A stretch of DNA of 64,000 nucleotides. Source: an uncultured Shewanella sp. (lineage in GTDB: Bacteria; Pseudomonadota; Gammaproteobacteria; Enterobacterales; Shewanellaceae). How positions within the stretch are numbered: the first letter of the stretch is position 1; the number at the start of each line of letters is the position of its first letter. Shown piece after piece: positions 9,366 to 18,137 of this stretch. Position numbers and translations under genes: made by a program. The notes beneath the pieces were generated by a model. It saw only the letters and a program-made list of their open reading frames with translations. It did no database searches and had not been told where the DNA came from. Location of the stretch: contig NZ_CANMWS010000017.1 in assembly GCF_947501665.1 (NCBI RefSeq), forward strand, positions 62,001-126,000, in the 5' to 3' direction.

Positions 9366-10924
9366 AGCCTGATTTCAGACGCACCATGATCTGGCTGCAT
9401 ACTTATACAGGGTTACTCATAGGCTGGTTGTTATTTGCCATCTTTTTTACCGGTACCCTGAGTTATTTTAATGATGAGATCACTCAATGGATGCAGCCTG
9501 AGTTTGAGAGTCGTAACAGCAGCGAAAACCAGCACTTAGCGCTCATTAATCTCTCAATCGCTAAACTCACAGCTCAAGGTAAAGAGCAGGATAATTGGCA
9601 CATTGATTTACCTAACACTAGGAGTAACCAATGGCGTTTACAGTGGCAACAAGGCGAAATACGCCAATCCTTGTACTTACAAGGTGAAAATGGCGATCAG
9701 GTGATGCCAAGGCAAACTGCGGGAGGGGATTTTTTTCGAACGTTTCATTATTCTCTAGAGTTAAGAAATGTTGGCGGGCGCTATCTCAGCGGTATTGCTG
9801 CCATGGTTATGCTACTGGCTGTTTTTAGCGGTATTTTTACCCATAGACGTTTTTTTCGTGATTTTTTTACTTTGCGTAAAAAGACATTGCTTAAAACACT
9901 GACTGATTTTCATGCCATCACTGGAATAGTGACGATCCCTTTTGCGTTAATGATCTGTGCCAGTGCCTTGGTGATCTATATCGGGCTTTACATGCCTTGG
10001 AGCGCTCAATATTACTTAGAAGGTGGTACTCGAGAGCTTAATCAAAAAGTGACCACTTATTTACCTAAGGTAACACCTGCCAATCATTTTCAGGAGCCGA
10101 TAACTGATTTTTCCGTTATACAAAAACAGCTTGAAAAAATCTGGGGTGAAGATCATCAAATCAAACGCATTTCGTTTGAACATCCCTTTGATAGTAATGG
10201 GCGGATCATTGTTGAGCGTAGCAAACAATTATCGCTGTCAAATAAAGCTGATGTATTAGTATTCTCTGCTCACAGTGGTCAGTCGTTAACGGGCATTCCA
10301 CTCGAGCGCACGGCTAGGCAGATCCGTCGAATTTTTTATGGTTTACATGAGGCTCACTTTGCCGATCCCGGATTACGTTGGCTATTTTTTATTAGCGGTT
10401 TGCTGTCCTGCACCCTTATTGCCAGTGGCTTGATCATTTGGCTGAATAAACGCTTAGAAAAAGTCAAGCAACGCCATATGGGGCACTTTATTGTAGAGCG
10501 TTTAAATATTGCCGGTATTGCCGGACTCATGTTAGCGGTTTTAGCCTACTTTTATGCTAATCGTTTATTGCCAATTGATATTGACGATCGCGCAAGGCTA
10601 GAAATCACCATTTTCTTATTGGCTTGGTTAGTGAGCTTGCTACATAGTATGTTGCGTCCGGTAAATAACGCTTGGCTAGAACAGTTATTACTTGCTTCAA
10701 CAGCATGTTTTTTATTACCTGTTGTTGATGTTATCCAGCAATCACAAAGGCTGCTTCAAGCCATTGAGCATCAAAATTGGGTGTATATCGGTTTTGAACT
10801 TGCACTATTAATGACGGGTGCACTGTTATATAAAACAGCAATTGCTCTTTATCGCAGGCAAAAAAAGCCAATGAATTGGCAGGTAACACGTTCAAATATA
10901 AGGAATAAACCCAATGCTGCTTAG
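9362..10924 (+). CDS. PepSY-associated membrane protein (PiuB-like)
   Basis: This is a 520-residue inner-membrane protein from ATG 9362 (GGGGGAG upstream, overlapping the previous stop). Membrane helices lie near the N terminus (IWLHTYTGLLIGWLLF), around 150-170, 195-220 and ~345-370, with two more pairs near the C terminus. The conserved His residues in WLHTYTG, FHYSLELR, DFHAITG and GLHEAHF fit the PepSY-TM family. Members are proposed to be inner-membrane reductases releasing iron from imported ferric-siderophores. The position in a Fur-box operon supports that role. Confidence 0.9.
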   Translation: MKPDFRRTMIWLHTYTGLLIGWLLFAIFFTGTLSYFNDEITQWMQPEFESRNSSENQHLALINLSIAKLTAQGKEQDNWHIDLPNTRSNQWRLQWQQGEIRQSLYLQGENGDQVMPRQTAGGDFFRTFHYSLELRNVGGRYLSGIAAMVMLLAVFSGIFTHRRFFRDFFTLRKKTLLKTLTDFHAITGIVTIPFALMICASALVIYIGLYMPWSAQYYLEGGTRELNQKVTTYLPKVTPANHFQEPITDFSVIQKQLEKIWGEDHQIKRISFEHPFDSNGRIIVERSKQLSLSNKADVLVFSAHSGQSLTGIPLERTARQIRRIFYGLHEAHFADPGLRWLFFISGLLSCTLIASGLIIWLNKRLEKVKQRHMGHFIVERLNIAGIAGLMLAVLAYFYANRLLPIDIDDRARLEITIFLLAWLVSLLHSMLRPVNNAWLEQLLLASTACFLLPVVDVIQQSQRLLQAIEHQNWVYIGFELALLMTGALLYKTAIALYRRQKKPMNWQVTRSNIRNKPNAA

Positions 10925-11165
10925 TTTTCTGCTTCAACTAATCGCGATAGCCATGTTAGCTTTAGCTATGCATAAGCATTTTAAAGCGGTGTTTAACCTA
11001 AATATCACACCATTACAGGTTAAATTGTTAACCTTACTTGGTTGGCCTTTGTTGTGTTTATCCTATTATCTGGCGATTTTTAGTCTAGCTGCGCCGATAG
11101 CGACAGTATACTGGCTGGGATTATTGTCATTGAGTATCTTGTTTGTGGCCTTAGTGACCAATTAA
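10914..11165 (+). CDS. DUF3325 family small membrane protein
   Basis: The 83-residue protein has three membrane helices, and its MHKHFKAVF motif after the first helix is typical of DUF3325. It overlaps the PepSY gene by 11 bases, making it the last gene of the iron operon. The function of the family is unknown. Confidence 0.8.
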   Translation: MLLSFLLQLIAIAMLALAMHKHFKAVFNLNITPLQVKLLTLLGWPLLCLSYYLAIFSLAAPIATVYWLGLLSLSILFVALVTN

Positions 11166-11492
11166 AGAAAGAAAAGGAAAATATCCCTTGAGGGCTTAAT
11201 GTTGCATTGTTATTAACTTGAGCCGTGGTTAGGGGAGAGATTGTGTGTTGAGTATGAAGGTAGTTTGATCGGAGCTGATGTCAATGCGTATGCACACTTT
11301 TTTAAAAGATTAAAAGATTAAAAGATTAAATGATGAAAAGATTAGGATATAGCATGGAGAAAAAGAGCGTAGAAGGACGGTATCGAGAACGTTTCTATGG
11401 TGTATCCTTTAACATTGTGTAGCCCTTAAAAAGCGATTTAAGTCAAACCTATGTTTGGATTTTGCTTCGTTAGGTATTTTTGAGTCAAATCA
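11166..11492. other. Intergenic stretch with three tandem 8-bp repeats
   Basis: AAAAGATT is repeated three times at 11304-11327. Near 11221-11240 the minus strand encodes LSPNHGS, echoing the end of the lipoprotein at 4280 (HLSPNHGC), but the frame stops immediately. No gene is supported. Confidence 0.5.
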
Positions 11493-12569
11493 TCAGTGTT
11501 TTTTAAATTTGAATATTTTACCTGCTAGAATAAAATTAAATCCCAAAATATTTTTGCTTTCAACAGGGGTAATTAATTCAATACTGCCTAGCTTCAATAA
11601 CGAATAGATTAATTCAGAGATCAGCGTTACGGCATATTTTTTACCAGGACAATACCTGTCGCCGCCACTGAATACATATTTTTTCGTTCCCGATAATTCG
11701 CCATAATGATTGAGCCCTGACACATATACTTTATTATTATCATCGACCCGTAATGTTCCACTTATTACCGCATCGGTAGATAATGCTTGATACATCGTAG
11801 AGATTATTATGTCTAGTGTTTGTGCTTTATTTTTATTAGATTGTATGTTTTTTTGTAAATCAGAAGAGTTCGAAATGGCTGCCAGTGTTTTTATCAATGC
11901 GTTGGTGGTATTTAAACTGGCACCAAAAAACATGCCAAGCACACTTTTTTTATCTTTTAGAGGAAGATTGCTAGCTTCAACGATATTATAGATTTGACTA
12001 TTGTGCCTTTTAGATGAAATATCTTTGTTCATTATTCTAATAATGTCGCGTATTTTTCTTGATCTTGGAAATAATAATCGTTTTATCATTGGCCAGATCA
12101 TGAAAGGAATAAAATAGGCGTACTGCCCCTCTTTTGAAAATGCATAACGTATATCACTATACGTTACTTTACTTGATACTTGGTGAAGGTGAGGGCACTC
12201 AAGAATTTTATAGACGAGGGATACGTTAATCATTTGGTATAAATTATCAGCACTTAAAAATGTTGGCTCAGAATTGAGATAAATGGAGAGTATTTCATTG
12301 TCTATAAAATCAGAGTTTATTTGTAATGCTTTGTCATCTAAGTACTTATTAACATTTCGCTTAAGTCGTTTCCACGCAGGGGTGAGTGTGGTAACAGTAA
12401 ATATATTAGTGCCATCAAAGATTATTTTAAATGCTTTTTTTTGGATGTCTGGTTTTGTTGATAGGGTATTGATTATATATTCGTGAGCGCTGATGGAACG
12501 AGCTTGAAACATTTTCTTCCCATAATTTTTAATTTCCTTAAAAGACATATTTCTTGAGTGTGTATCCAT
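11493..12569 (-). CDS. Divergent cytochrome P450-like protein
   Basis: The protein has 358 residues from ATG 12569 (AGGAT upstream); the frame can also start at a TTG at 12575. Near the C terminus FSGGDRYCPGKKYA fits the P450 haem-thiolate motif F-x-x-G-x-x-x-C-x-G, with the Cys around residue 318. GMFFGASLNTTNAL fits the oxygen-binding I helix (A/G-G-x-x-TT). The K-helix ExxR motif is not recognisable: the expected place reads STMYQALS. The protein is also 40-60 residues shorter than usual P450s. It may be an atypical or degenerate P450. It stands alone, convergent with the iron operon, with no redox partner gene nearby. Confidence 0.7.
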   Translation of the reverse strand: MDTHSRNMSFKEIKNYGKKMFQARSISAHEYIINTLSTKPDIQKKAFKIIFDGTNIFTVTTLTPAWKRLKRNVNKYLDDKALQINSDFIDNEILSIYLNSEPTFLSADNLYQMINVSLVYKILECPHLHQVSSKVTYSDIRYAFSKEGQYAYFIPFMIWPMIKRLLFPRSRKIRDIIRIMNKDISSKRHNSQIYNIVEASNLPLKDKKSVLGMFFGASLNTTNALIKTLAAISNSSDLQKNIQSNKNKAQTLDIIISTMYQALSTDAVISGTLRVDDNNKVYVSGLNHYGELSGTKKYVFSGGDRYCPGKKYAVTLISELIYSLLKLGSIELITPVESKNILGFNFILAGKIFKFKKH

Positions 12570-12935
12570 TTTCAAATCCTGTAGGGGATACAGATATCAT
12601 GCAATTACTGAATAACATAATACTGCTATTGACTAAGCGTTATATAAGTGGGGGCATTTGTCAAAATTAAGCTTAATTTCATTGTCTAGATATTTTGAAA
12701 GGATGAATACTTTTCATGATGATTTTATTTTACAATATGCTAAGCTCAGCTTGTGTTAATAGCATCACCTTTGATGGTTGGTTGAAAAATAAAATTCATG
12801 TTAATCAACAGGTAATGAGTATTTTGAAAACATTAACGGATCTGAATATCAATTGAAGATTGTGCCGACTTCAGGACATAATGACTAAGCGCTTCAGCAA
12901 TCAAGTCTGAGCGCTAAGCTTTAGAGGTCTTTGAA
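12570..12935. other. Intergenic stretch with one weak small ORF
   Basis: A 45-codon plus-strand frame (ATG 12719 to TGA 12854-12856) is preceded by AAAGGA, but at a long spacing. The product starts MILFYNMLSSACVNS and resembles nothing I know. The minus strand contains the leader of the P450-like gene. I do not call a gene. Confidence 0.3.
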
Positions 12936-13229
12936 CTATTGGTTAGGCCGACGCAGCTTTAGTAACCATGAGCTATTGTTTTTTTCTGCGTCATAAAATA
13001 CCGCCATGGTGAAGAAGAACATCAATAATAAAATAATGTGGGCTGCTAGGCTGACACCAAAATAAAGAATACTGCCAAGATAGGCCGCAAAGGCGACACT
13101 CCACATAGTCGCTAAAATCGTCATAATATAAAACCGGCTGACGGGATCGGGAATGTGTCGCAGTGGGTTCTTGCTAGAATCAAAGATATATTTGTAATAA
13201 TCATATATTTTCAGTGCGAATGTTTTCAT
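12936..13229 (-). CDS. Small two-helix membrane protein, unknown
   Basis: The 97-residue protein has two adjacent membrane helices (residues ~32-54 and ~58-80) between basic cytosolic ends. AAGAGAG lies 6 bases before the ATG. No family is recognised. A TGATCC-18 bp-TAGAGT element upstream resembles the rpoE promoter motif further on, suggesting it may belong to the singlet-oxygen stress response; this is inference. Confidence 0.65.
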   Translation of the reverse strand: MKTFALKIYDYYKYIFDSSKNPLRHIPDPVSRFYIMTILATMWSVAFAAYLGSILYFGVSLAAHIILLLMFFFTMAVFYDAEKNNSSWLLKLRRPNQ

Positions 13230-13264
13230 GACAAACTCTCTTATTTAAACATCTACCTTACTTT

Positions 13265-13294
13265 ACTCTACGAAGTGATTGGACATTTGGATCA
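13265..13294 (-). promoter_or_regulatory. Candidate RpoE/ChrR-type promoter for the small membrane gene
   Basis: On the minus strand TGATCC (13294-13289) is followed by exactly 18 bases and TAGAGT (13270-13265), ~36 bases before the start codon. The -35 and spacing are identical to the element before rpoE; the -10 is a weaker match. Confidence 0.45.
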
Positions 13295-13402
13295 GTATTA
13301 AAATGATCCTTCTGTGATTTTAAGAGACTTGTTTTTTCAAATATGCTCACCATCAGCGTGGTTTGTCTCTGAGGTGGCATTTAAATTTGAGTGTTTGAAA
13401 TA

Positions 13403-13438
13403 GCTGTAGTAAGGGAGGAGACCATCACATCAGGGTAA
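13403..13438. repeat. 36-bp dispersed repeat, copy A
   Basis: This 36-bp stretch (core AGGGAGGAGA then CATCACATCAGG) matches 53552-53587 at 32 of 36 positions. Here the sequence is flanked by CTGTAGT/ACTACAG arms that could pair. It lies between the small membrane gene and the phrB stop. Confidence 0.6.
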
Positions 13439-13481
13439 CTACAGAGTACTTTTTCATGAATATGTTACAAAATTGAAATTG

Positions 13482-14930
13482 TCATTGTTGCCCCCTTTTG
13501 AAAAAATCCAGTGCTCTCAACCTTGCCTGTTTGTGATCTACCAGTGGTGGCCAGTAATTGGCAAGGTTTGGATGCTGCGCTAAATATTCATGAGGAAAGT
13601 GGATTACCTCATTGGGCAAAGCATCTAGCTCGGGTAAATAGCGCCGAATAAACGCTCCGTTTGGATCAAATTTTTGACTTTGGGTGATAGGATTGAAAAT
13701 TCGAAAGTAGGGCTGTGCATCACAGCCAGTACTGGCCGCCCATTGCCAGCCGCCGTTATTAGCACTTAAATCACCATCAATGAGATGAGACATAAAAAAT
13801 TGCTCGCCCCAACGCCAATCGATTAACAGGTGTTTTGTCAAAAAGCTGGCAACGATCATTCTTAAGCGGTTATGCATCCAGCCGGTTTTTAGCAGTTGTC
13901 GCATAGCGGCATCGACAAGTGGGTAACCAGTTTTGGCTTGGCACCAAGCGTTAAAATGATCCATTGAATTTAGCCAAGGTAAGTGCTGGTAGTGACGTTG
14001 AAAGCATTGTCCTTGACTAAGTGTAGGGAAGTGAAACAGCAAGTGTTTATAAAAATCTCGCCATATTAATTCATTGAGCCATGGAAACTGAGCATGATCA
14101 GGATCTAAGAGAATCTCAGGCTGGGCTTGAATGAGTTGAGTGGCGACGAAACGTGGGCTAATGGCACCAATGGTGAAATAAGGAGACAGTCCTGATGTGC
14201 CTTTAATCGCCGGAATATCACGAGTGTCACCGTAATGCTGCACTTTATGTTGTAAAAAATGGGGCAGTACTTGCGTCATCATGTGATCGCTAAGTGGCCA
14301 AGCGCTAGAGTCTTGCTGGGGGTAATCAAATTCAAATGTTTGCCGAGTCTTTTGTAAAGTGCTTTGTTTAGTCGATGTCGATGCATGAGAGACTGAATGT
14401 AAATGAGCAAGATTATTTGACTGAGTAGGCGCGCTGACGAAATCAATCCCCTTTGTTTGAACATAGCTCAACCAGGCTTTTTTAAACGGAGTAAACACCT
14501 TAAACATTTGCCCTTGTTTATTCAGTATGGTGCCCCGTGGCGCGATAATATCTGACTCAAACAAGGTGAGATTAAGTTCTGTGTCTTGCAGGGCATTGTC
14601 ACGTTTTATTTCGTTGATTTCACTCTCGCGATTAGCAAAAACCTGCGTGATATGATGTTGCTCACAATAAAGGCGTAATACCTGACTTTGGGTTTTGTAG
14701 TTGCTGGCTGCTAAGTGGATGAGTGCAATCCCAAATGAAGCCAGTTGTTGTTTTAGTAAGTTAAGATGCCGCTTGATAAAGTCAGCTTGAATGGGGGCAA
14801 GGTGATGGTCTTGCCATTGAGTGGGCGCCGAAATATACAGCGCGGTTGTGGCGCCCGACTCTATGGCTTTGTTTAATGCAGGGTTGTCATGAACGCGCAA
14901 ATCACGACGTAACCAAAGTAAAGTGCTCAA
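13482..14930 (-). CDS. phrB: Deoxyribodipyrimidine photolyase
   Basis: This 482-residue class I CPD photolyase splits UV-induced cyclobutane pyrimidine dimers using light, with FAD and an antenna cofactor. The N-terminal alpha/beta domain begins with LLWLRRDLRVHDNPAL. The C-terminal FAD domain carries the diagnostic LIDGDLSANNGGWQWAASTG and PYFRIFNPITQSQKFDP segments, with the usual Trp residues. The start overlaps the stop of the YbgA-like gene by 4 bases, so the two are translationally coupled. It lies downstream of rpoE-chrR, as in known singlet-oxygen regulons. Confidence 0.97.
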   Translation of the reverse strand: MSTLLWLRRDLRVHDNPALNKAIESGATTALYISAPTQWQDHHLAPIQADFIKRHLNLLKQQLASFGIALIHLAASNYKTQSQVLRLYCEQHHITQVFANRESEINEIKRDNALQDTELNLTLFESDIIAPRGTILNKQGQMFKVFTPFKKAWLSYVQTKGIDFVSAPTQSNNLAHLHSVSHASTSTKQSTLQKTRQTFEFDYPQQDSSAWPLSDHMMTQVLPHFLQHKVQHYGDTRDIPAIKGTSGLSPYFTIGAISPRFVATQLIQAQPEILLDPDHAQFPWLNELIWRDFYKHLLFHFPTLSQGQCFQRHYQHLPWLNSMDHFNAWCQAKTGYPLVDAAMRQLLKTGWMHNRLRMIVASFLTKHLLIDWRWGEQFFMSHLIDGDLSANNGGWQWAASTGCDAQPYFRIFNPITQSQKFDPNGAFIRRYLPELDALPNEVIHFPHEYLAQHPNLANYWPPLVDHKQARLRALDFFKRGQQ

Positions 14931-15886
14931 TAGCCATACCTCAACTTGAGGGTCTCTGGGTGTGGGTTCAGATACGCTTGTTGACTTAGGTAGTCATTTG
15001 GAAATTCAAGTAAGTAATGTTTAATCAAAGTCAGGGGGACTAGCAATGGTGCTATTCCTTTACGATAGGACATAATCGCATCAGAAAGTTCTGCTCGTCT
15101 GCTTGGCGTTAAATACTGTTTAAAATAGCCTTGCAAGTGTTGCAGTGTGTTGGTATGAGATTTTTTTGTTGCGATGTGCCTTAAGCCTTCCATGAGTTGA
15201 TGAATATATTGCTTCGCTAACACGTCAATAGGCAGGTGAGACTGCATGCCCAATAATTGGCCGAGTTGCTGGTAACTTTCAAGATGGTGACTTAAGACTA
15301 AGTATTTAAGTTGGCTATGAAAAGCGATCAATTTGTGTTTACTCAAACCACTGGCTGTTAATGTGAGCCATTTTTGGTAAGTAAAAATACGGGTGATGAA
15401 GTTCTCACGCAATATGGGATCGTTAAGACGGCCACTTTCTTCCACAGGTAGGGCCGGATTGGCTTGCATTATTTGCTCTGCAAACAAACCAACGCCTGTT
15501 GCACTTGAGCCTTGACCGTTGTGATGATAAACCTTGACTCGCTCCATACCGCAAGTGGGACTTTTAGCACAAAAAATGAAGCCTGCTATGTCGGTGGCTG
15601 TATTGGCGATGTCTTTGCCATATTGAGTAACGGCTTGAGTGACATCCTGACTGCCATCGGGCCGAGAAAGCGTAATGAGTCCATCTTTATCAATTTGTCG
15701 AATACTTTTTCTGGGGGTTGGAAGGCCCACGGCCACTTCAGGACAAATGGGTTTGAATTGTACAAATTCGCTGAGTTGCTGTGTACAAAAAGTGGAGCGT
15801 TTATGCCCACCGTCAAATCGCACATTTTGTCCCATGACACAGGCACTAATGCCTACTTTCATTTTGTTTTTGGTAGGAGTATTCAT
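14927..15886 (-). CDS. YbgA-like DUF523/DUF1722 protein
   Basis: This 319-residue protein has an N-terminal DUF523 domain (ISACVMGQNVRFDGGHKR, CPEVAVGLPTPR, FCAKSPTCG) and a C-terminal DUF1722 domain ending in LRYGY. AAGGAG lies 7 bases before ATG 15886. YbgA-type genes commonly sit next to phrB. The biochemical function is not established; conserved Cys residues suggest a metal or Fe-S site. It is part of the rpoE-chrR-phrB transcription unit. Confidence 0.9.
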   Translation of the reverse strand: MNTPTKNKMKVGISACVMGQNVRFDGGHKRSTFCTQQLSEFVQFKPICPEVAVGLPTPRKSIRQIDKDGLITLSRPDGSQDVTQAVTQYGKDIANTATDIAGFIFCAKSPTCGMERVKVYHHNGQGSSATGVGLFAEQIMQANPALPVEESGRLNDPILRENFITRIFTYQKWLTLTASGLSKHKLIAFHSQLKYLVLSHHLESYQQLGQLLGMQSHLPIDVLAKQYIHQLMEGLRHIATKKSHTNTLQHLQGYFKQYLTPSRRAELSDAIMSYRKGIAPLLVPLTLIKHYLLEFPNDYLSQQAYLNPHPETLKLRYGY

Positions 15887-15905
15887 CCTGTGGCTCCTTG
15901 ATAGT

Positions 15906-16580
15906 TCAGTAAATGAGTTTACCGATGGGGTTGAGCATTTGAGACATACCTTGAGTAAATTTCAATGCGTCATTGGATACGGTTAGGCACACACAGCCTT
16001 CTTTTGAGATGGGTTGATGGGTGTGATCGTTATTTAACCAGATGAAGTCACCGGCGTGATATGTGCCCATTTCATCTTCAAAGCTACCTTGTAATAATAA
16101 GGTAATTTCAAACCCTTTGTGGGTATGACAGGGCACGCTGCCATTTTTAGCAATGCTCAGTAAACTCATTCTGCGTTCATCGTCCTCAATATTGAGCCTA
16201 GCGCGAGATATTTTGCCTAAGCCTTGCCAGTCTTTAAGTGCAATGGATTTAAGTGCATGAGGCAAGGATAAACGCTTCCCTTCTATTTCAATCTCGGTGA
16301 CATTTTTTGGCAAGTTTAATGGGGTGTCTTGCTCAGCTGACGTGATCTGGCCCATCATGTGGAGCACATCATCACTCAATGTGTCGTTATTATCGAGTTG
16401 ATGAAGGTCGTCGAGATCATCAAAGTAGCTCGATGCCGCTTGTTGAGTCAGTTTAGCGACTTTTGATTGGCAAGCTGGGCACATTTCAACGTGACTGGAC
16501 ACAATAACAGAAAGGCTGATGGTTAAATCGGCTTCGATAAACCGAGTGAGTAATGCGTCACTAGGATGGTGGTTAATCAT
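15906..16580 (-). CDS. chrR: ChrR-family zinc anti-sigma factor
   Basis: The 224-residue protein comes from ATG 16580, which overlaps the rpoE stop by 8 bases. The N-terminal anti-sigma domain has His4/His5 and H30-x3-C34-x2-C37, the zinc site that holds the sigma factor. The C-terminal cupin (CHTHKGFEITLLLQG, HAGDFIWLNNDHTHQP) carries a second metal site. In Rhodobacter and Shewanella-type systems ChrR releases RpoE on singlet-oxygen exposure. The frame is open 12 codons further upstream, but that start would lie deep inside rpoE. A Cys-rich VCL segment near the end (EGCVCLTV) is present. Confidence 0.92.
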   Translation of the reverse strand: MINHHPSDALLTRFIEADLTISLSVIVSSHVEMCPACQSKVAKLTQQAASSYFDDLDDLHQLDNNDTLSDDVLHMMGQITSAEQDTPLNLPKNVTEIEIEGKRLSLPHALKSIALKDWQGLGKISRARLNIEDDERRMSLLSIAKNGSVPCHTHKGFEITLLLQGSFEDEMGTYHAGDFIWLNNDHTHQPISKEGCVCLTVSNDALKFTQGMSQMLNPIGKLIY

Positions 16581-17208
16581 TGTCGTGATCTCCCAAATAC
16601 TGTTTAAGTTTGGCAAGGGCGAGTCTGAGGCGAGATTTTATGGTGCCTAAGGGCACATTCAAAAGCTGCGCTAGCTGCTCTTGTGAGAGTTCTTGATAGT
16701 AAATCCCTTTAACGACCTCCTGTTGCGCTGGTGGTAAGGTGTCTATGTAGTTGAGCAACAGTTTACTTTGTAAATGATCTTGCAACTGTTCATGAGTATC
16801 CAAGTGCGCTGCAGCGGTATCGGGCAAGTTATCAATCGGCCAAATGTTATTTGAAAAAGTTTGCTCTGATTGAGTTTGCATTTTTCGTAACATATCAAAG
16901 CAAGCATTGCGCATAATGGTATACACCCAAGTAGTCGCCGCTCCTTTGCTCTTTTGATACAAATGGGCTTTTCGCCAGACATTGCTCATGGTGTCTTGTA
17001 ATAATTCATTGGCCATGGCATCGGTGTTGAGTTTACTGAGGCCAAAGCGTTTTATTTTTGGGGCGAAGAAGGTAAACAGATGAGTGAAAGCATGCTTGTC
17101 TTTTTGATTAGCAACACGTTCGAGACAATCACACAGCTCGATTGGGTTAGAATGAGGTGGAATAATGCCCTCCTTGTGACTTGTATGTTCTTGAGCACTT
17201 ATCTGCAT
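16573..17208 (-). CDS. rpoE: ECF sigma factor paired with ChrR
   Basis: This is an ECF sigma-70 of ~211 residues from ATG 17208. Region 2 lies around ANELLQDTMSNVWRKAHLYQ and TTWVYTIMRNACFDMLRK, and region 4 is LSQEQLAQLLNVPLGTIKSRLRLALAKLKQYL. The frame is open to a GTG at 17280, but a strong promoter-like element (TGATCC-18-TATGTA) occupies 17250-17279, so translation must start later; ATG 17208 is chosen although its ribosome binding site is weak. It is expected to drive its own operon and photo-oxidative stress genes when freed from ChrR. Confidence 0.92.
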   Translation of the reverse strand: MQISAQEHTSHKEGIIPPHSNPIELCDCLERVANQKDKHAFTHLFTFFAPKIKRFGLSKLNTDAMANELLQDTMSNVWRKAHLYQKSKGAATTWVYTIMRNACFDMLRKMQTQSEQTFSNNIWPIDNLPDTAAAHLDTHEQLQDHLQSKLLLNYIDTLPPAQQEVVKGIYYQELSQEQLAQLLNVPLGTIKSRLRLALAKLKQYLGDHDND

Positions 17209-17249
17209 TTTAGACCAACCATTTAACTTCTTTCCATTTAACTTAAAGC

Positions 17250-17279
17250 TACATACGCTTGCTTTCTCAATAGGGATCA
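17250..17279 (-). promoter_or_regulatory. Candidate autoregulated RpoE promoter
   Basis: TGATCC, 18 bases, then TATGTA on the minus strand, ~42 bases before the preferred rpoE start. TGATCC is the -35 known for RpoE of the ChrR system, and the known -10 (TAAGTA-like) fits at 5 of 6 positions. Confidence 0.65.
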
Positions 17280-17615
17280 CTTTATTTTCGTTTTTTATTT
17301 GTCGTGATTATTACCGAAAGCAGATGAGGGGGGAGTGATTTTTGAACAATAAGTTGTGTCTCATTTGAAAAGTATTTATTTTTTAGCTGGTTTTTGAGGG
17401 GGCGATGATGTCTGTCGAGTTGGGCTGTTTAAAACTTCATACTCATATTTTTTGTCACTTGCTTATGCCAATCTAAGTCAATAACTGATCATTTAGCGGG
17501 AATGAACAATACAGTAGGCAAGGCGTTCACTTTAAAAATGTGCTGCAATGTCGGCAAGCATTGATTTATTTTGGTGTCGATTTAAAATAATCATTTCATT
17601 TTTGTGAGGGTGATG
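17280..17615. other. Intergenic stretch between divergent rpoE and kinase genes
   Basis: No ORF is supported. The right end has the ribosome binding site GAGG for the gene at 17616. No convincing second RpoE-type promoter was found on the plus strand. Confidence 0.4.
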
Positions 17616-18137
17616 ATGTTATATATCTTTTCGGGGTTGCCAAGCACGGGGAAATCAGTGTTAGCACAGTATTTGTCGCAATGGATTAAAGGGACCTATC
17701 TTCGTATTGATACCATAGAGCAAACAATGAAAAACAGTGGCATGAATGTCAGTTTTGACCAAGGTTATCAGGTTGCTTTTAAGTTGGCCGAGGATAATTT
17801 AACCTTGGGTCAAAGTGTTGTGGCTGATTCGGTTAATCCCGTTATACAATCGAGAGAGGCTTGGCATGAGGTGGCAAGCTAAGCTAAAACTGCGTTTTGT
17901 AACATTGAAATTATCTGTTCAAACAAGCTTGAACATCAGCGGCGGATCGCTCAGCGCAAAGCGGATATTTCTGCGCTCCAATTGCCGACTTGGCAACACG
18001 TTATCGAGCGTGAGTACCATGAATGGCAGGATAATAACAGACTTGTCATTGATACTGCAGGTAAAACCATAGAGCAAAGTCAGAAGGAACTGATCAGTGT
18101 ATTGGAGCTTGAGCATCAAGGTTTTGTTACGGCATGA
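17616..18137 (+). pseudogene. AAA_33-type P-loop kinase gene with one in-frame stop
   Basis: From ATG 17616 (GAGG 6 bases upstream) the frame encodes a zeta-toxin/gluconate-kinase-like P-loop protein, with Walker A GLPSTGKS at residues 6-13 and RIDTIEQ following. A TAA at 17880-17882 ends it after ~88 residues. The same frame then continues without interruption to TGA 18135-18137, with typical family sequence (CSNKLEHQRRIAQRKADI, WQHVIEREYHEW, VIDTAGKT). A single nonsense codon, perhaps from CAA, therefore splits an otherwise intact ~173-residue protein. It is either a very young pseudogene or a sequence error. Confidence 0.8.

Noticed and set aside
11205..11260. Minus-strand LSPNHGS echoing the lipoprotein at 4280
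   Set aside because: Only ~20 bases match and the frame stops at once; too short to call a gene remnant.
12719..12856. 45-codon ORF as a possible second precursor peptide next to the P450-like gene
   Set aside because: Opposite strand, poor ribosome binding site spacing, and no aromatic/His cluster at the C terminus.
14279..14464. ORFs inside phrB, ybgA-like, rpoE and other real genes on either strand
   Set aside because: Shadows of well-supported coding frames.
17500..17600. Second RpoE-type promoter (TGATCA then TACAGT) before the kinase gene
   Set aside because: The -35 has a mismatch at its last base and the -10 does not fit, so chance is likely.
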